Part shown: positions 1 to 5,780 of the stretch, one piece after another | Layout of the letters: every line of letters starts with the position of its first letter | How positions within the stretch are numbered: position 1 is the first letter of the stretch | NCBI GenBank assembly: GCA_946481585.1 | Contig: CAMLOF010000163.1 | Span: forward strand, 1 to 6,747 | Origin: an uncultured Macromonas sp. | Lineage (GTDB): Bacteria; Pseudomonadota; Gammaproteobacteria; Burkholderiales; Burkholderiaceae | DNA length: 6,747 bases | Reading direction: 5' to 3' | Translations under genes and position numbers: made by a program | The notes under the pieces: generated by a model | Seen by the model: the letters and a program-made list of their open reading frames with translations, nothing else | Database searches by the model: none | What the model was told of the DNA's origin: nothing

Positions 1-1095
1 CCCCAGCCAGTGGCCGGTGCGGTGCATGTAGTGGCGGAAGTAGTGTCGCTTTTCAATCACGTCGTCCAGGTGGCCCACGTCGTTGCGGTTGAGCAGGCCC
101 AGGTCCAGCATGCCCTGTGCCAGCACTCGCACGGTGGCGTCGTGCGGGTCCACAAAGCGTTTACCGGGGCGCGTGGCCTCCACTGCTGCCTGCTGCGATG
201 CCAGCACCAGGTCGTACAGCGCACGCTGCGGCCCGGTGAACTTGCCATTGGCCGGGAAGGTGCGGGTGATGTCGCTGGCGTAGCCGTCCAGCTCGCAACC
301 CGCGTCGATCAGCACCAGCTCGCCGTCGCGCACGGGCGCGGTGTCGGCACGGTAGTGCAGCACGCAAGCGTTGGCGCCCGCAGCCACAATGCTGCCGTAG
401 GCCGGGTACTGCGAGCCATGCTGGCGGAATTCGTGCAGCAGTTCGGCGTCCAGGTGGTATTCGCGCACCTCCTGCCCGGCGCGGATCATGGCCGCGCTGC
501 GCTGCATGGCGCGGATGTGTGCCTGCGCGCTGATCTGGGCTGCGCGCTTCATCACGCCAATTTCGTGCGCGTCCTTGAACAGGCGCATTTCGTCCAGCAG
601 GCTGCACAGGTCGCGCTGGGCGTCGGGGCACAGGGCGCCGTAGCGCACGCGGGCACGCACCTTCTGCAGCCAGCCGTCCACCCGGGTTTCCAGCCCGGCA
701 TGGATGGCAAACGGGTACCACACGGTGTGGCGATTCTCCAGCAGCTTGGGCAGGCGGGCGTCCAACTCGTCCACCGAATACGCCTCGTCCACGCCCAGCG
801 CGGCAGGCGCAGCCTCGGGCCCCAGGCGGTAGCCGTCCCAAATCTCGCGCTCCAGGTCCTTGGGCTGGCAAAACAGCGTGGCGTGGCCTTCAGCCGTCAG
901 CACCAACCAACCGCGCGGCTCGGTAAAGCCGGTGAGGTAGTAGAAGTAGCTGTCGAAGCGGAACAGGTATTCGCTATCGCGGTTGCGCGTGCGCTCTGGC
1001 GCGGTAGGAATGATGGCCACGCCCCCAGGGCCCAATTGGGCGGCCAGGCGGGCACGGCGGTCGGCGTAGATGGCTTGGTGGGCAATGGCGCTCAT
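1..1095 (-). CDS. pepP: Xaa-Pro aminopeptidase (aminopeptidase P), 3' end cut by window edge
   Basis: Aminopeptidase P is a cytoplasmic dinuclear-metal (usually Mn) enzyme that removes the N-terminal residue from peptides with proline in second position. The 365 residues visible hold the N-terminal domain (about 1-165, with the typical SEYLFRFDSYFYYLTGF stretch at 41-57) and most of the pita-bread catalytic domain. By alignment from memory with E. coli PepP, two metal ligands are D264 (VLIDAG) and D275 (SDITRTF), and the metal-ligand His is H362 in HRTGHWLG. The two glutamate ligands should lie beyond the left edge, where roughly 75-100 residues are missing from a protein usually about 440-470 aa long. 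The start is ATG at 1093-1095. No good Shine-Dalgarno precedes it, but the murU stop lies only 19 nt upstream, so the two genes are probably one transcript, perhaps with translational coupling. Codon use is GC3-rich like the other core genes. The family call is secure. Confidence 0.96.
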   Translation of the reverse strand, partial: MSAIAHQAIYADRRARLAAQLGPGGVAIIPTAPERTRNRDSEYLFRFDSYFYYLTGFTEPRGWLVLTAEGHATLFCQPKDLEREIWDGYRLGPEAAPAALGVDEAYSVDELDARLPKLLENRHTVWYPFAIHAGLETRVDGWLQKVRARVRYGALCPDAQRDLCSLLDEMRLFKDAHEIGVMKRAAQISAQAHIRAMQRSAAMIRAGQEVREYHLDAELLHEFRQHGSQYPAYGSIVAAGANACVLHYRADTAPVRDGELVLIDAGCELDGYASDITRTFPANGKFTGPQRALYDLVLASQQAAVEATRPGKRFVDPHDATVRVLAQGMLDLGLLNRNDVGHLDDVIEKRHYFRHYMHRTGHWLG

Positions 1096-1114
1096 GGGGT
1101 GATCTGAATGAGGT

Positions 1115-1861
1115 TCAGGAGGTCTGGTTCAACTGTGCCAGGCGTTCGGGGGTGCCCACGTCGGTCCACGCCCCGGTGTACAGCTCGGCGCTCACCTGCC
1201 CATTTTCCATGGCCCGGCGCAGCAAGGGCGCCAGCGGGGCTTTCACGCCCTGGGGGTTACCCGGAGGAATGCTGCAAAGCGGCTGCTGGAAGAAGGCCCG
1301 CCGGTACAGACCAAAGGTGCTGTAGGTGTGGCGCGGCCCAGGGTGTTCAGGGGGCAGGTTCAGCGCCAGCCCGTCAGGCGACAGACCAAAGTCACCCCTG
1401 GGGTTGTGTTCTGGATTGGGCACGAGCCACACATGCGCCAGCATGGTGCTGGCGGCAAAACGGGCCAGCGCCTGGGGCGCAAAGGCAAAACCGGGCGCAA
1501 ACACATCACCCGCCGCCACCCAGAACACGTCCGCCAGCTGCGGCAGGGCACGCGCAATGCCACCGGCTGTCTCCAGCGCGCCACCAAAATCCCGGCCTTC
1601 CAGGGAATAGCTCAGCGCGAGCGTGCGGCCATCTTCATGCCATTCGGCGCCCAGGCGGGCGGGAATCTGCTCCTCCAGCCACGCGGTGTTGATGCAGGCG
1701 TGCGCCACCCCGGCGCGCGCCATGGCAGACAGATGCCAGGCCAGCAAAGGTCGGCCTTGAACTTCCAGCAGGGGTTTGGGCGTGGCGTCGGTGAGCGGGC
1801 GCATGCGCTCGCCACGGCCAGCGGCGAGCAACAGGGCTTGGGCGGGGGGGAGTGGGTTCAT
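1115..1861 (-). CDS. murU: N-acetylmuramate 1-phosphate uridylyltransferase-type nucleotidyltransferase
   Basis: This is a 248-aa single-domain sugar-phosphate nucleotidyltransferase. The signature loop is at the N terminus: LLLAAGRGERMRPLT (10-24) followed by PKPLL (29-32), which binds the nucleotide and catalyses transfer. AAGDVF (116-121) is the usual metal-binding Asp segment, and WTDVGTPERL near the C terminus (232-241) is typical of the family. Length and motifs match MurU, which makes UDP-MurNAc from UTP and MurNAc-1-phosphate in the peptidoglycan recycling bypass described in Pseudomonas. A glucose/mannose-1-phosphate specificity cannot be excluded from sequence alone, but the pepP neighbour supports murU. 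The ATG at 1859-1861 places the signature loop at the expected distance from the N terminus. The frame stays open upstream, but that extension has no family similarity and runs through the divergent promoter. There is a run of seven C residues in codons 4-6. The kinase partner AmgK, often encoded beside murU, is not in the window. Confidence 0.9.
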   Translation of the reverse strand: MNPLPPAQALLLAAGRGERMRPLTDATPKPLLEVQGRPLLAWHLSAMARAGVAHACINTAWLEEQIPARLGAEWHEDGRTLALSYSLEGRDFGGALETAGGIARALPQLADVFWVAAGDVFAPGFAFAPQALARFAASTMLAHVWLVPNPEHNPRGDFGLSPDGLALNLPPEHPGPRHTYSTFGLYRRAFFQQPLCSIPPGNPQGVKAPLAPLLRRAMENGQVSAELYTGAWTDVGTPERLAQLNQTS

Positions 1862-1880
1862 CACAATGCGCCCGATTGTG
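1862..1880. repeat. Perfect inverted repeat CACAAT-N7-ATTGTG next to murU start
   Basis: Arms CACAAT (1862-1867) and ATTGTG (1875-1880) are exact reverse complements separated by seven bases. The repeat abuts the murU ATG (1859-1861), so it would lie in the murU 5' untranslated region. It could be an operator half-site pair or an RNA hairpin hindering ribosome access. Arms of six bases can arise by chance, and no factor can be named. Confidence 0.4.
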
Positions 1881-1934
1881 GCGGATGTCGCAGTGCATGC
1901 CTGCATAGAATCTGCGTTACCGCCACACAAGAGC

Positions 1935-1945
1935 AGGAGGGGGAG
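1935..1945 (+). promoter_or_regulatory. Strong Shine-Dalgarno deciding the DUF1993 gene start
   Basis: AGGAGG at 1935-1940, extended by GGGAG, ends 8 nt before the ATG at 1949. It is one of the two best ribosome binding sites in the window and favours 1949 over the in-frame ATG at 1988, which has only a weak purine stretch upstream. Confidence 0.75.
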
Positions 1946-1948
1946 CAG

Positions 1949-2512
1949 ATGAAAGGTCAATGTCTTTGCCGCTTCGCAGCGGGATCCATGCCTCCACCCC
2001 TCTTCGACGCATCTATACCCGTCTTCCTGCGCTACCTGGACCGTCTCTCTGGCCTGGTACGCACCGCTGAAGAATGGACGCAAGCTCAACACGGCAGCCC
2101 GCAAACGCTCCTGGCAGCAAGGCTTGCGCCAGACATGCTCCCGTTCGAGCGTCAGGTGGTGATTGCCATCAACTTCACGCTGCGTGCCTCGTATCCGCTT
2201 GCGGGTGAGCCCATTCCGCCATACGGCGAATTTCCGGAAACCTTTGCCGGACTGCACGCCAGAGCCGACAGGGCCGTCAAGTTGCTGAAGGCACTGGAGC
2301 CCGCGCAGCTCCTGGGCGCTGAATCACGCATCATCGAAAGCCAGGCGGGTGAAGCACTCGTGCAGCTGCCGGGTTCCGAGTTTCTGTTCCAGTACGCACT
2401 GCCGAACTTCTTCTTCCACGTCACAGCCGCGTACGCGGTTCTTCGCAGTCAAGGTGTGCCGCTGGGTAAAGCCGACTACGATGGATTCCACGCGTACACA
2501 AGAAAGCCATGA
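1949..2512 (+). CDS. DUF1993 domain-containing protein
   Basis: This predicted cytoplasmic protein is 187 aa long. From about residue 14 it follows the DUF1993 pattern: an opening of type LFDASIPVFLRYLDRLSGL (18-36), a central helix with FERQVVIAINFTLRA (66-80), and the family's C-terminal block LPNFFFHVTAAYAVLR (151-166) followed by GVPLGKADYDGF. DUF1993 proteins are helical and are usually compared with DinB/YfiT-like bundles; no reaction is established. ATG 1949 is chosen for its Shine-Dalgarno. The first 13 residues (with C5 and C7) lie outside the domain and have AT-ending codons, so ATG 1988 is a real alternative giving 174 aa. The stop overlaps the next gene's start as ATGA. Codon use is less GC3-biased than in pepP or tkt. 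The gene opens a three-gene rightward block. Family call fairly sure, function unknown. Confidence 0.85.
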   Translation: MKGQCLCRFAAGSMPPPLFDASIPVFLRYLDRLSGLVRTAEEWTQAQHGSPQTLLAARLAPDMLPFERQVVIAINFTLRASYPLAGEPIPPYGEFPETFAGLHARADRAVKLLKALEPAQLLGAESRIIESQAGEALVQLPGSEFLFQYALPNFFFHVTAAYAVLRSQGVPLGKADYDGFHAYTRKP

Positions 2513-2907
2513 GCTTCCAAATGAACCTCCTGTTCGGCCTCTATACGCTGGCAAGCCTGGCGCACTTCACGCACAACGCCGAATACATTGCCTTCTACCC
2601 CGGCCTGCCAGCTTCAATGACCAGGGAGTCCGTGTACCTGGCTTGGCTCGGCGTGGCCGCCGTTGGCGGCTTATCGCTCCTTGCTCAGCGTGCGGGCCTG
2701 GCCCGTGTTGGCGCAAGCCTGCTCATCGCTTACGGCTTGCTCGGCGTTGACGGCTTGCTTCACTACACCCTGGCGCTGTGCTCGGAACACACGTTCGCCA
2801 CAAACGTCACCATCTGGGCCGAAGTCGTTCTGGGTATCACTCTCGCTTGCGCGGCCGCCATCAGGGTTTACCGTTTGTCTCGGCCCAGTCCGTTGGCTGC
2901 CGCCTGA
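2509..2907 (+). CDS. Small four-helix integral membrane protein, unknown function
   Basis: A 132-aa hydrophobic protein with four likely transmembrane segments at about 5-28, 42-60, 66-90 and 97-121, ending in a short basic and proline-containing tail (RVYRLSRPSP). I do not recognise a named family with confidence. In or at the edge of the membrane segments it carries H19, H22, E25, H85, H94 and E105, in the contexts AHFTHNAEY, LLHYTL, SEHTF and IWAEV. Paired histidines and acidic residues like this could bind a metal or heme, but that is inference. The ATG at 2509-2511 overlaps the preceding TGA (ATGA), which implies translational coupling with the DUF1993 gene; there is no independent strong ribosome site. 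Another in-frame ATG at 2521 would drop four residues. The stop at 2905-2907 lies only five bases before the next candidate start. Confidence 0.8.
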   Translation: MSFQMNLLFGLYTLASLAHFTHNAEYIAFYPGLPASMTRESVYLAWLGVAAVGGLSLLAQRAGLARVGASLLIAYGLLGVDGLLHYTLALCSEHTFATNVTIWAEVVLGITLACAAAIRVYRLSRPSPLAAA

Positions 2908-2912
2908 CCAAG

Positions 2913-3542
2913 ATGCCGGGCCTGTCAATGCTCGCCGGTCTGCCGCAGTTCACTTCTGCGCCCACTTCATACCAGTTCGCGAAGGATGGCGCGTGGGAGA
3001 GCGCTTGGTCGTTCCCAAGTGACCGTCTGCCGTCGCACGCTGCACTGGCCGCCTACCTCGAACAAAGCACCGAGGTCGCCTTTGAGGCGTTCTTTGGCTC
3101 CGCGTTCTTCGGCGCACGCACGGTTGGTTCAGCGCTGGAGGTCAAAACCTTCGGCATCAAGTGCCTCCAGGCAGCTCGTTCCCGGGAGCCGTTCTTGACC
3201 TCCTTGCACCGCGAGCTTGGCTGCCCGGCTCCGGGGCAAAGGCCTGCCTTTGTCGAAGTTGGCTGCGTCAACGCTTGGCGCAGCATTGGCGCCTTGCGCA
3301 TTTCCGAGCCGCAACTCGCGTCTTTAGGGTTCGAACAGCTCTTGCAGCTCGTGCTTGAAAGTCCCGCCGGACAGGACACACGCCATGCCAAGGCCATTGA
3401 GTTCGCATTTGACGCCCCCATCCCACACTGGTTCGGGCTACCCATTTCGCCCCCGAATGAACCGCACGTGGTTTCCAATGCCCTGCTTCACCACGCCTGG
3501 GAGCTTGTGGCACCGAGAGTATCGCAGCCCGCCATCACCTGA
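2913..3542 (+). CDS. Unrecognised 209-aa soluble protein (hypothetical)
   Basis: I do not recognise this protein. It is 209 aa, with no signal peptide and no membrane segment. It has a Trp/Phe-rich early part (WESAWSFPSD at 28-37), an amphipathic middle (44-80), and a C-terminal half rich in Pro, His and Trp (APIPHWFGLPISPP at 168-181, then LLHHAWELV at 191-199). Cysteines are at 84, 104 and 118. The ATG at 2913 is preferred because it follows the upstream stop by five bases; ATG 2928 is possible. The frame is open further upstream to 2778, but that part overlaps the membrane protein gene. By hand count 149 of 209 codons end in G or C (about 71%), including rare TTA, CTA, AGA and GTA, against about 89% in tkt. 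The stop overlaps the convergent lysR stop by eight bases. It is likely co-transcribed with the two preceding genes. A small residual chance remains that this is a non-coding open frame. Confidence 0.7.
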   Translation: MPGLSMLAGLPQFTSAPTSYQFAKDGAWESAWSFPSDRLPSHAALAAYLEQSTEVAFEAFFGSAFFGARTVGSALEVKTFGIKCLQAARSREPFLTSLHRELGCPAPGQRPAFVEVGCVNAWRSIGALRISEPQLASLGFEQLLQLVLESPAGQDTRHAKAIEFAFDAPIPHWFGLPISPPNEPHVVSNALLHHAWELVAPRVSQPAIT

Positions 3543-4434
3543 TACCGGAATCCTGCCCAACCGTCGCCACCAGATGGTCAATCAACGCCCGCACCTTGGG
3601 CGCGGTGTAACGCGAGGCAGTAAACAGCAGTTGCGCCTTGCCCTGGTAATGGCTGTCGAACGTCCAGTCGGGCAGGAGTTCAACCACGCTGCCTGAAGCC
3701 AGCGCCTCGCCCGCCACGAAGTCCGGCACGCACCCCACGCCCAAACCGGCTTCAATGGCCGCCAGCCGCATTTCGCTGTGGTTGATGGTGTAGCGTCCGT
3801 TGACCGTCACCTCGGCCTCTTCGTCCCCGCGAATGAAGTGCCAGCGGTTGTCCAGCGCATGTTCGCCCAGCGACAGGCAGCTGTGGGCCAGCAAGTCGTG
3901 CGGTGTTTCCACTGCACCGTGCTTGGCCAGGTAGTCTGGGCTTGCCAACACCAGTTGCCGCACCGGCATCAAGGCCCGCGCAACCATGCCCTGCGGCGGG
4001 TCGTCGGTCAGGCGCACCACCAGGTCCACGCCTTCGCGCAAGGGGTCCACGGGCCGGTCCGTCACCATCAGGTGCACGTCCACATCCGGGTAGCGCTGCA
4101 TGAAGTCCAACAACGGTTGGTGCAGCACATGGCGCGCAAAGGCCTTGGGCGCGCTGATTCGCACCAGCCCCTTGGGCGCCCCCACGTGCCCCTCTGCCAC
4201 GCGCAACGTGGCTTGGGCGGCAGCCACCATCTCGCGCCCACGCTCCAGCACCTCCAGCCCGGCCTGGGTCAAACGCAATTGCCGCGTGGTCCGCTGCAGC
4301 AGCGACACACCCATGGCGCGCTCCAGCCGCGCCACCTGCCTGCTCACGGCAGATGGCGTCAAACCATGGCGCCGCGCCGCCGCCGAAAAGCTGCCCGACT
4401 CGGCCACCCGCACGAAGGTCACCAGTTCGTGCAT
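3535..4434 (-). CDS. LysR-family transcriptional regulator
   Basis: A 299-aa LysR-type regulator of normal family length. The winged helix-turn-helix is at about 4-62 (FVRVAESGSFSAAARRHG, then LTPSAVSRQVARLE, then LLQRTTRQLRLTQAG), followed by a linker helix and a periplasmic-binding-protein-like effector domain from about 88 (LVRISAPKAFARHVL; LVVRLTDDPPQGMVAR; the conserved IEAGLGVGCVPDFV at 227-240). It resembles the large CrgA/DsdC-like group whose members often control a divergent transporter gene. ATG 4434 puts the helix-turn-helix at the canonical position. The frame extends to a TTG at 4488, but the added residues (with EQELCAVGTDDF) are not typical and no ribosome site supports it. 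It is divergent from the EamA exporter, which is its likely target, and probably regulates itself. Its stop TGA (3535-3537) lies inside the last codons of the rightward gene. The ligand is unknown. Confidence 0.93.
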   Translation of the reverse strand: MHELVTFVRVAESGSFSAAARRHGLTPSAVSRQVARLERAMGVSLLQRTTRQLRLTQAGLEVLERGREMVAAAQATLRVAEGHVGAPKGLVRISAPKAFARHVLHQPLLDFMQRYPDVDVHLMVTDRPVDPLREGVDLVVRLTDDPPQGMVARALMPVRQLVLASPDYLAKHGAVETPHDLLAHSCLSLGEHALDNRWHFIRGDEEAEVTVNGRYTINHSEMRLAAIEAGLGVGCVPDFVAGEALASGSVVELLPDWTFDSHYQGKAQLLFTASRYTAPKVRALIDHLVATVGQDSGIR

Positions 4435-4601
4435 CACTTCAAGGAAGTCATCTGTTCCCACGGCGCAAAGCTCCTGTTCTGGCTTCAAGTCTAGTCAATG
4501 CCACAGGTGCGCCGAACAATCCCCATTCGCTCACACACTTGGAACACGGCATGGCATCCATTGGCACCACAGCAACACAATGCGCTCGCCCTCCACGCAC
4601 C
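4435..4601. promoter_or_regulatory. Divergent lysR/eamA intergenic control region
   Basis: This region of 167 bp lies between the divergent starts. By the usual LysR arrangement it should hold the regulator's T-N11-A operator and both promoters. What can be seen is modest: TTGACT on the minus strand (complement of 4493-4498), a good -35 candidate that lacks a convincing -10 at 16-18 bp; a loose dyad TGGA (4540-4543) with TCCA (4557-4560); and a TGGCA direct repeat around 4552-4567. None is strong enough to name as the operator. If either upstream in-frame start (4488 for lysR, 4551 for the exporter) is used, the region shrinks. Confidence 0.45.
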
Positions 4602-5462
4602 ATGCATGTTGAAGGCCTGCTGCTGCTCGTGGCCGTGATCTGGGGTGGCAGCTACAGCGCGGCCAAGATCGCCGCCGAACAGATGCCTGTGCTGCAACTG
4701 CTGGTGCTCCGCTTTGGCTTGACCTTTCTGCTGTTGCTGCCTGCCCTGCGGGGGCTGGCTGGCGCATCCTGGCCCGCGGCGCTGGCGGGTGCGTCGGTGC
4801 TGGGTGCCAACCTGCTGGCCATCTTCGTTTGCGAGACCTTTGGCGTGTCGCTCACGTCTGCCGCCAACGCGGCGTTTCTCATCAGCCTGTGCGTGGCCTT
4901 CACGCCGCTGTGCGAATGGTGGCTGCTGCGGGTGCGGCCCAGCGCCATGGTGGCAAGTGCTGCGGGCCTGTCGCTGCTGGGCGCCACCCTGCTCGCCTTC
5001 CAGCACGGCGCTGGGGCGGGTCTTTCCTGGGGCGACGGGTTGATGGTGCTTGCGGCCTTGCTGCGCGGGGTGATGGTGTGCCTGACCCGCCGTCACGGGC
5101 AGCGCCACGACCTGCCGGCATTGACGTTGACTGCCGTGCAAATGGGCGTGATGACGCTGGGTGCCGCCGCCATGGCAGTGGCTGTGCACGGCACGGCCTG
5201 GGCACCGCTGCCAGGCAATGCGTCTTTCTGGGGTGCCATCGCCTTCCTTGTGCTGCTTTGCACCTTGCTGGCGTTCTTTGTCCAGAACTACGCCATCGCG
5301 CGCACCCAACCTTCGCGCGTGGCCCTGCTGATGGGCAGTGAACCGTTGTGGGGTGCGTTGATCGCCGTTACGTGGCTGGGCGAACACATGACCTGGCAAG
5401 GCTGGCTGGGTGGGGCGCTGATCGTCATTTCGGCTTGGTGGGTGACCCGATCACCCCGCTGA
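4602..5462 (+). CDS. EamA/DMT-family transporter (RhaT/YdcZ-like permease)
   Basis: A 286-aa inner-membrane protein with about ten hydrophobic segments arranged as two EamA repeats. Repeat one opens with LLLLVAVIWGGSYSAAKIA (6-24) and includes LVLRFGLTFLLLLPAL; repeat two ends with ALLMGSEPLWGALIAVTWLGE (241-261) and GWLGGALIVISAWWV, the typical family close. Members of the drug/metabolite transporter superfamily usually export amino acids, other metabolites or drugs; the substrate cannot be read from the sequence. ATG 4602 is chosen because it lies just before the first helix. ATG 4551 would add 17 residues; it has a GGAA six bases upstream, but that extension is rich in A-ending codons unlike the rest of the gene. 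Divergent from a LysR gene, its likely regulator. The downstream gap of 110 bp to the next gene suggests a separate transcript. Confidence 0.92.
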   Translation: MHVEGLLLLVAVIWGGSYSAAKIAAEQMPVLQLLVLRFGLTFLLLLPALRGLAGASWPAALAGASVLGANLLAIFVCETFGVSLTSAANAAFLISLCVAFTPLCEWWLLRVRPSAMVASAAGLSLLGATLLAFQHGAGAGLSWGDGLMVLAALLRGVMVCLTRRHGQRHDLPALTLTAVQMGVMTLGAAAMAVAVHGTAWAPLPGNASFWGAIAFLVLLCTLLAFFVQNYAIARTQPSRVALLMGSEPLWGALIAVTWLGEHMTWQGWLGGALIVISAWWVTRSPR

Positions 5463-5572
5463 CGCAGCTGGCACATTCGCAGGGTGCGGCAGCGCACGGT
5501 GACTTATGGCCGAACTGTTTGCCGCGCCCCCCCAACTCTGGCAGACTGCCCCCATTCAAGTGGAGGAACCTC
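5463..5572 (+). promoter_or_regulatory. Intergenic region upstream of the yqaE-like gene
   Basis: A gap of 110 bp without a gene. It holds a run of seven C (5527-5533), an 11-bp palindrome GGCAGACTGCC (5540-5550) and the Shine-Dalgarno GGAGGA (5562-5567) of the next gene. No clear -35/-10 pair and no terminator with a T-run after the transporter gene can be seen, although a promoter is expected here. Confidence 0.3.
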
Positions 5573-5764
5573 ATGCGACTTTTATTGGCCATCTTCCTGC
5601 CCTGGTTGCAGTTTTTCACCATCGGGCGGCCGTTCGCGGGCATCATCTGCCTGCTCCTGCAAATCACCATCATCGGCTGGATTCCCGCCGCGCTCTGGTC
5701 GGTCTACGCTTTAAGCCAGTACAAGACCGACAAGAAGATCGAAAAGGCCCTTTCTTCCCGCTGA
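5573..5764 (+). CDS. YqaE/Pmp3-family small membrane protein
   Basis: A 63-aa proteolipid of the Pmp3 (UPF0057) family: two hydrophobic helices at about 2-17 and 20-46, then a polar basic tail with TDKKIEKAL. The family hallmarks are visible: an N-terminal helix LLLAIFLPWLQFF, a GRP turn at 18-20, and the second helix ending IIGWIPAALWSVYALSQY (33-50). Relatives in yeast, plants and bacteria affect membrane potential and tolerance of salt or other stress; the bacterial role is poorly defined. GGAGGA at 5562-5567 lies five bases before the ATG, so the start is well supported. The next gene begins 16 bp after the stop, which suggests a two-gene operon of small membrane proteins. Confidence 0.92.
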   Translation: MRLLLAIFLPWLQFFTIGRPFAGIICLLLQITIIGWIPAALWSVYALSQYKTDKKIEKALSSR

Positions 5765-5780
5765 CCAGTCAGGACGTTTC

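Larger units (their letters stand above)
1862..1948. promoter_or_regulatory. Divergent promoter region between murU and the DUF1993 gene
   Basis: Eighty-seven bases separate two divergent genes, so both promoters must lie here or inside the genes. On the minus strand, TTGTGT (complement of 1925-1930) and TATGCA (complement of 1902-1907) are spaced by exactly 17 bp, a weak sigma-70 candidate for murU-pepP. On the plus strand TAGAAT (1906-1911) matches five of six bases of a -10 box, but no good -35 sits upstream of it. The two -10 candidates overlap, so if both are real, transcription in the two directions would compete. These matches are by eye only. Confidence 0.35.

Noticed and set aside
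10..1107. Long plus-strand open frame (365 codons) opposite pepP
   Set aside because: It mirrors the pepP coding frame; its His/Val/Gln-rich translation is the usual antisense shadow of a GC-rich gene and has no motif.
3053..3478. 141-codon minus-strand open frame opposite the unknown 209-aa gene
   Set aside because: Considered because the plus-strand gene is unrecognised. The antisense product is Ser/Cys/Ala-rich without motifs, and the plus frame fits the operon spacing better.
3535..3660. Integron attC site (GCCCAAC at 3554-3560) at the end of the accessory block
   Set aside because: A lone RYYYAAC match lies inside the lysR coding end, with no partner GTTRRRY or folded arms, so a gene-cassette origin is not supported.
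4435..4488. Upstream TTG start extending the LysR protein by 18 residues
   Set aside because: No ribosome site, a rare start codon, and the family's helix-turn-helix position fits ATG 4434.
4491..5399. 302-codon minus-strand open frame opposite the EamA transporter
   Set aside because: The Gln/His/Arg-rich translation with no hydrophobic core or motif is the shadow of a GC3-rich membrane protein gene.
5469..5490. Sigma-54 promoter (TGGCAC at 5469-5474) before the yqaE-like gene
   Set aside because: The -12 element TTGC is absent at the required spacing.
5540..5550. Palindrome GGCAGACTGCC as an operator
   Set aside because: Short arms with a single central base in GC-rich DNA are easily chance, and no second copy is seen nearby.
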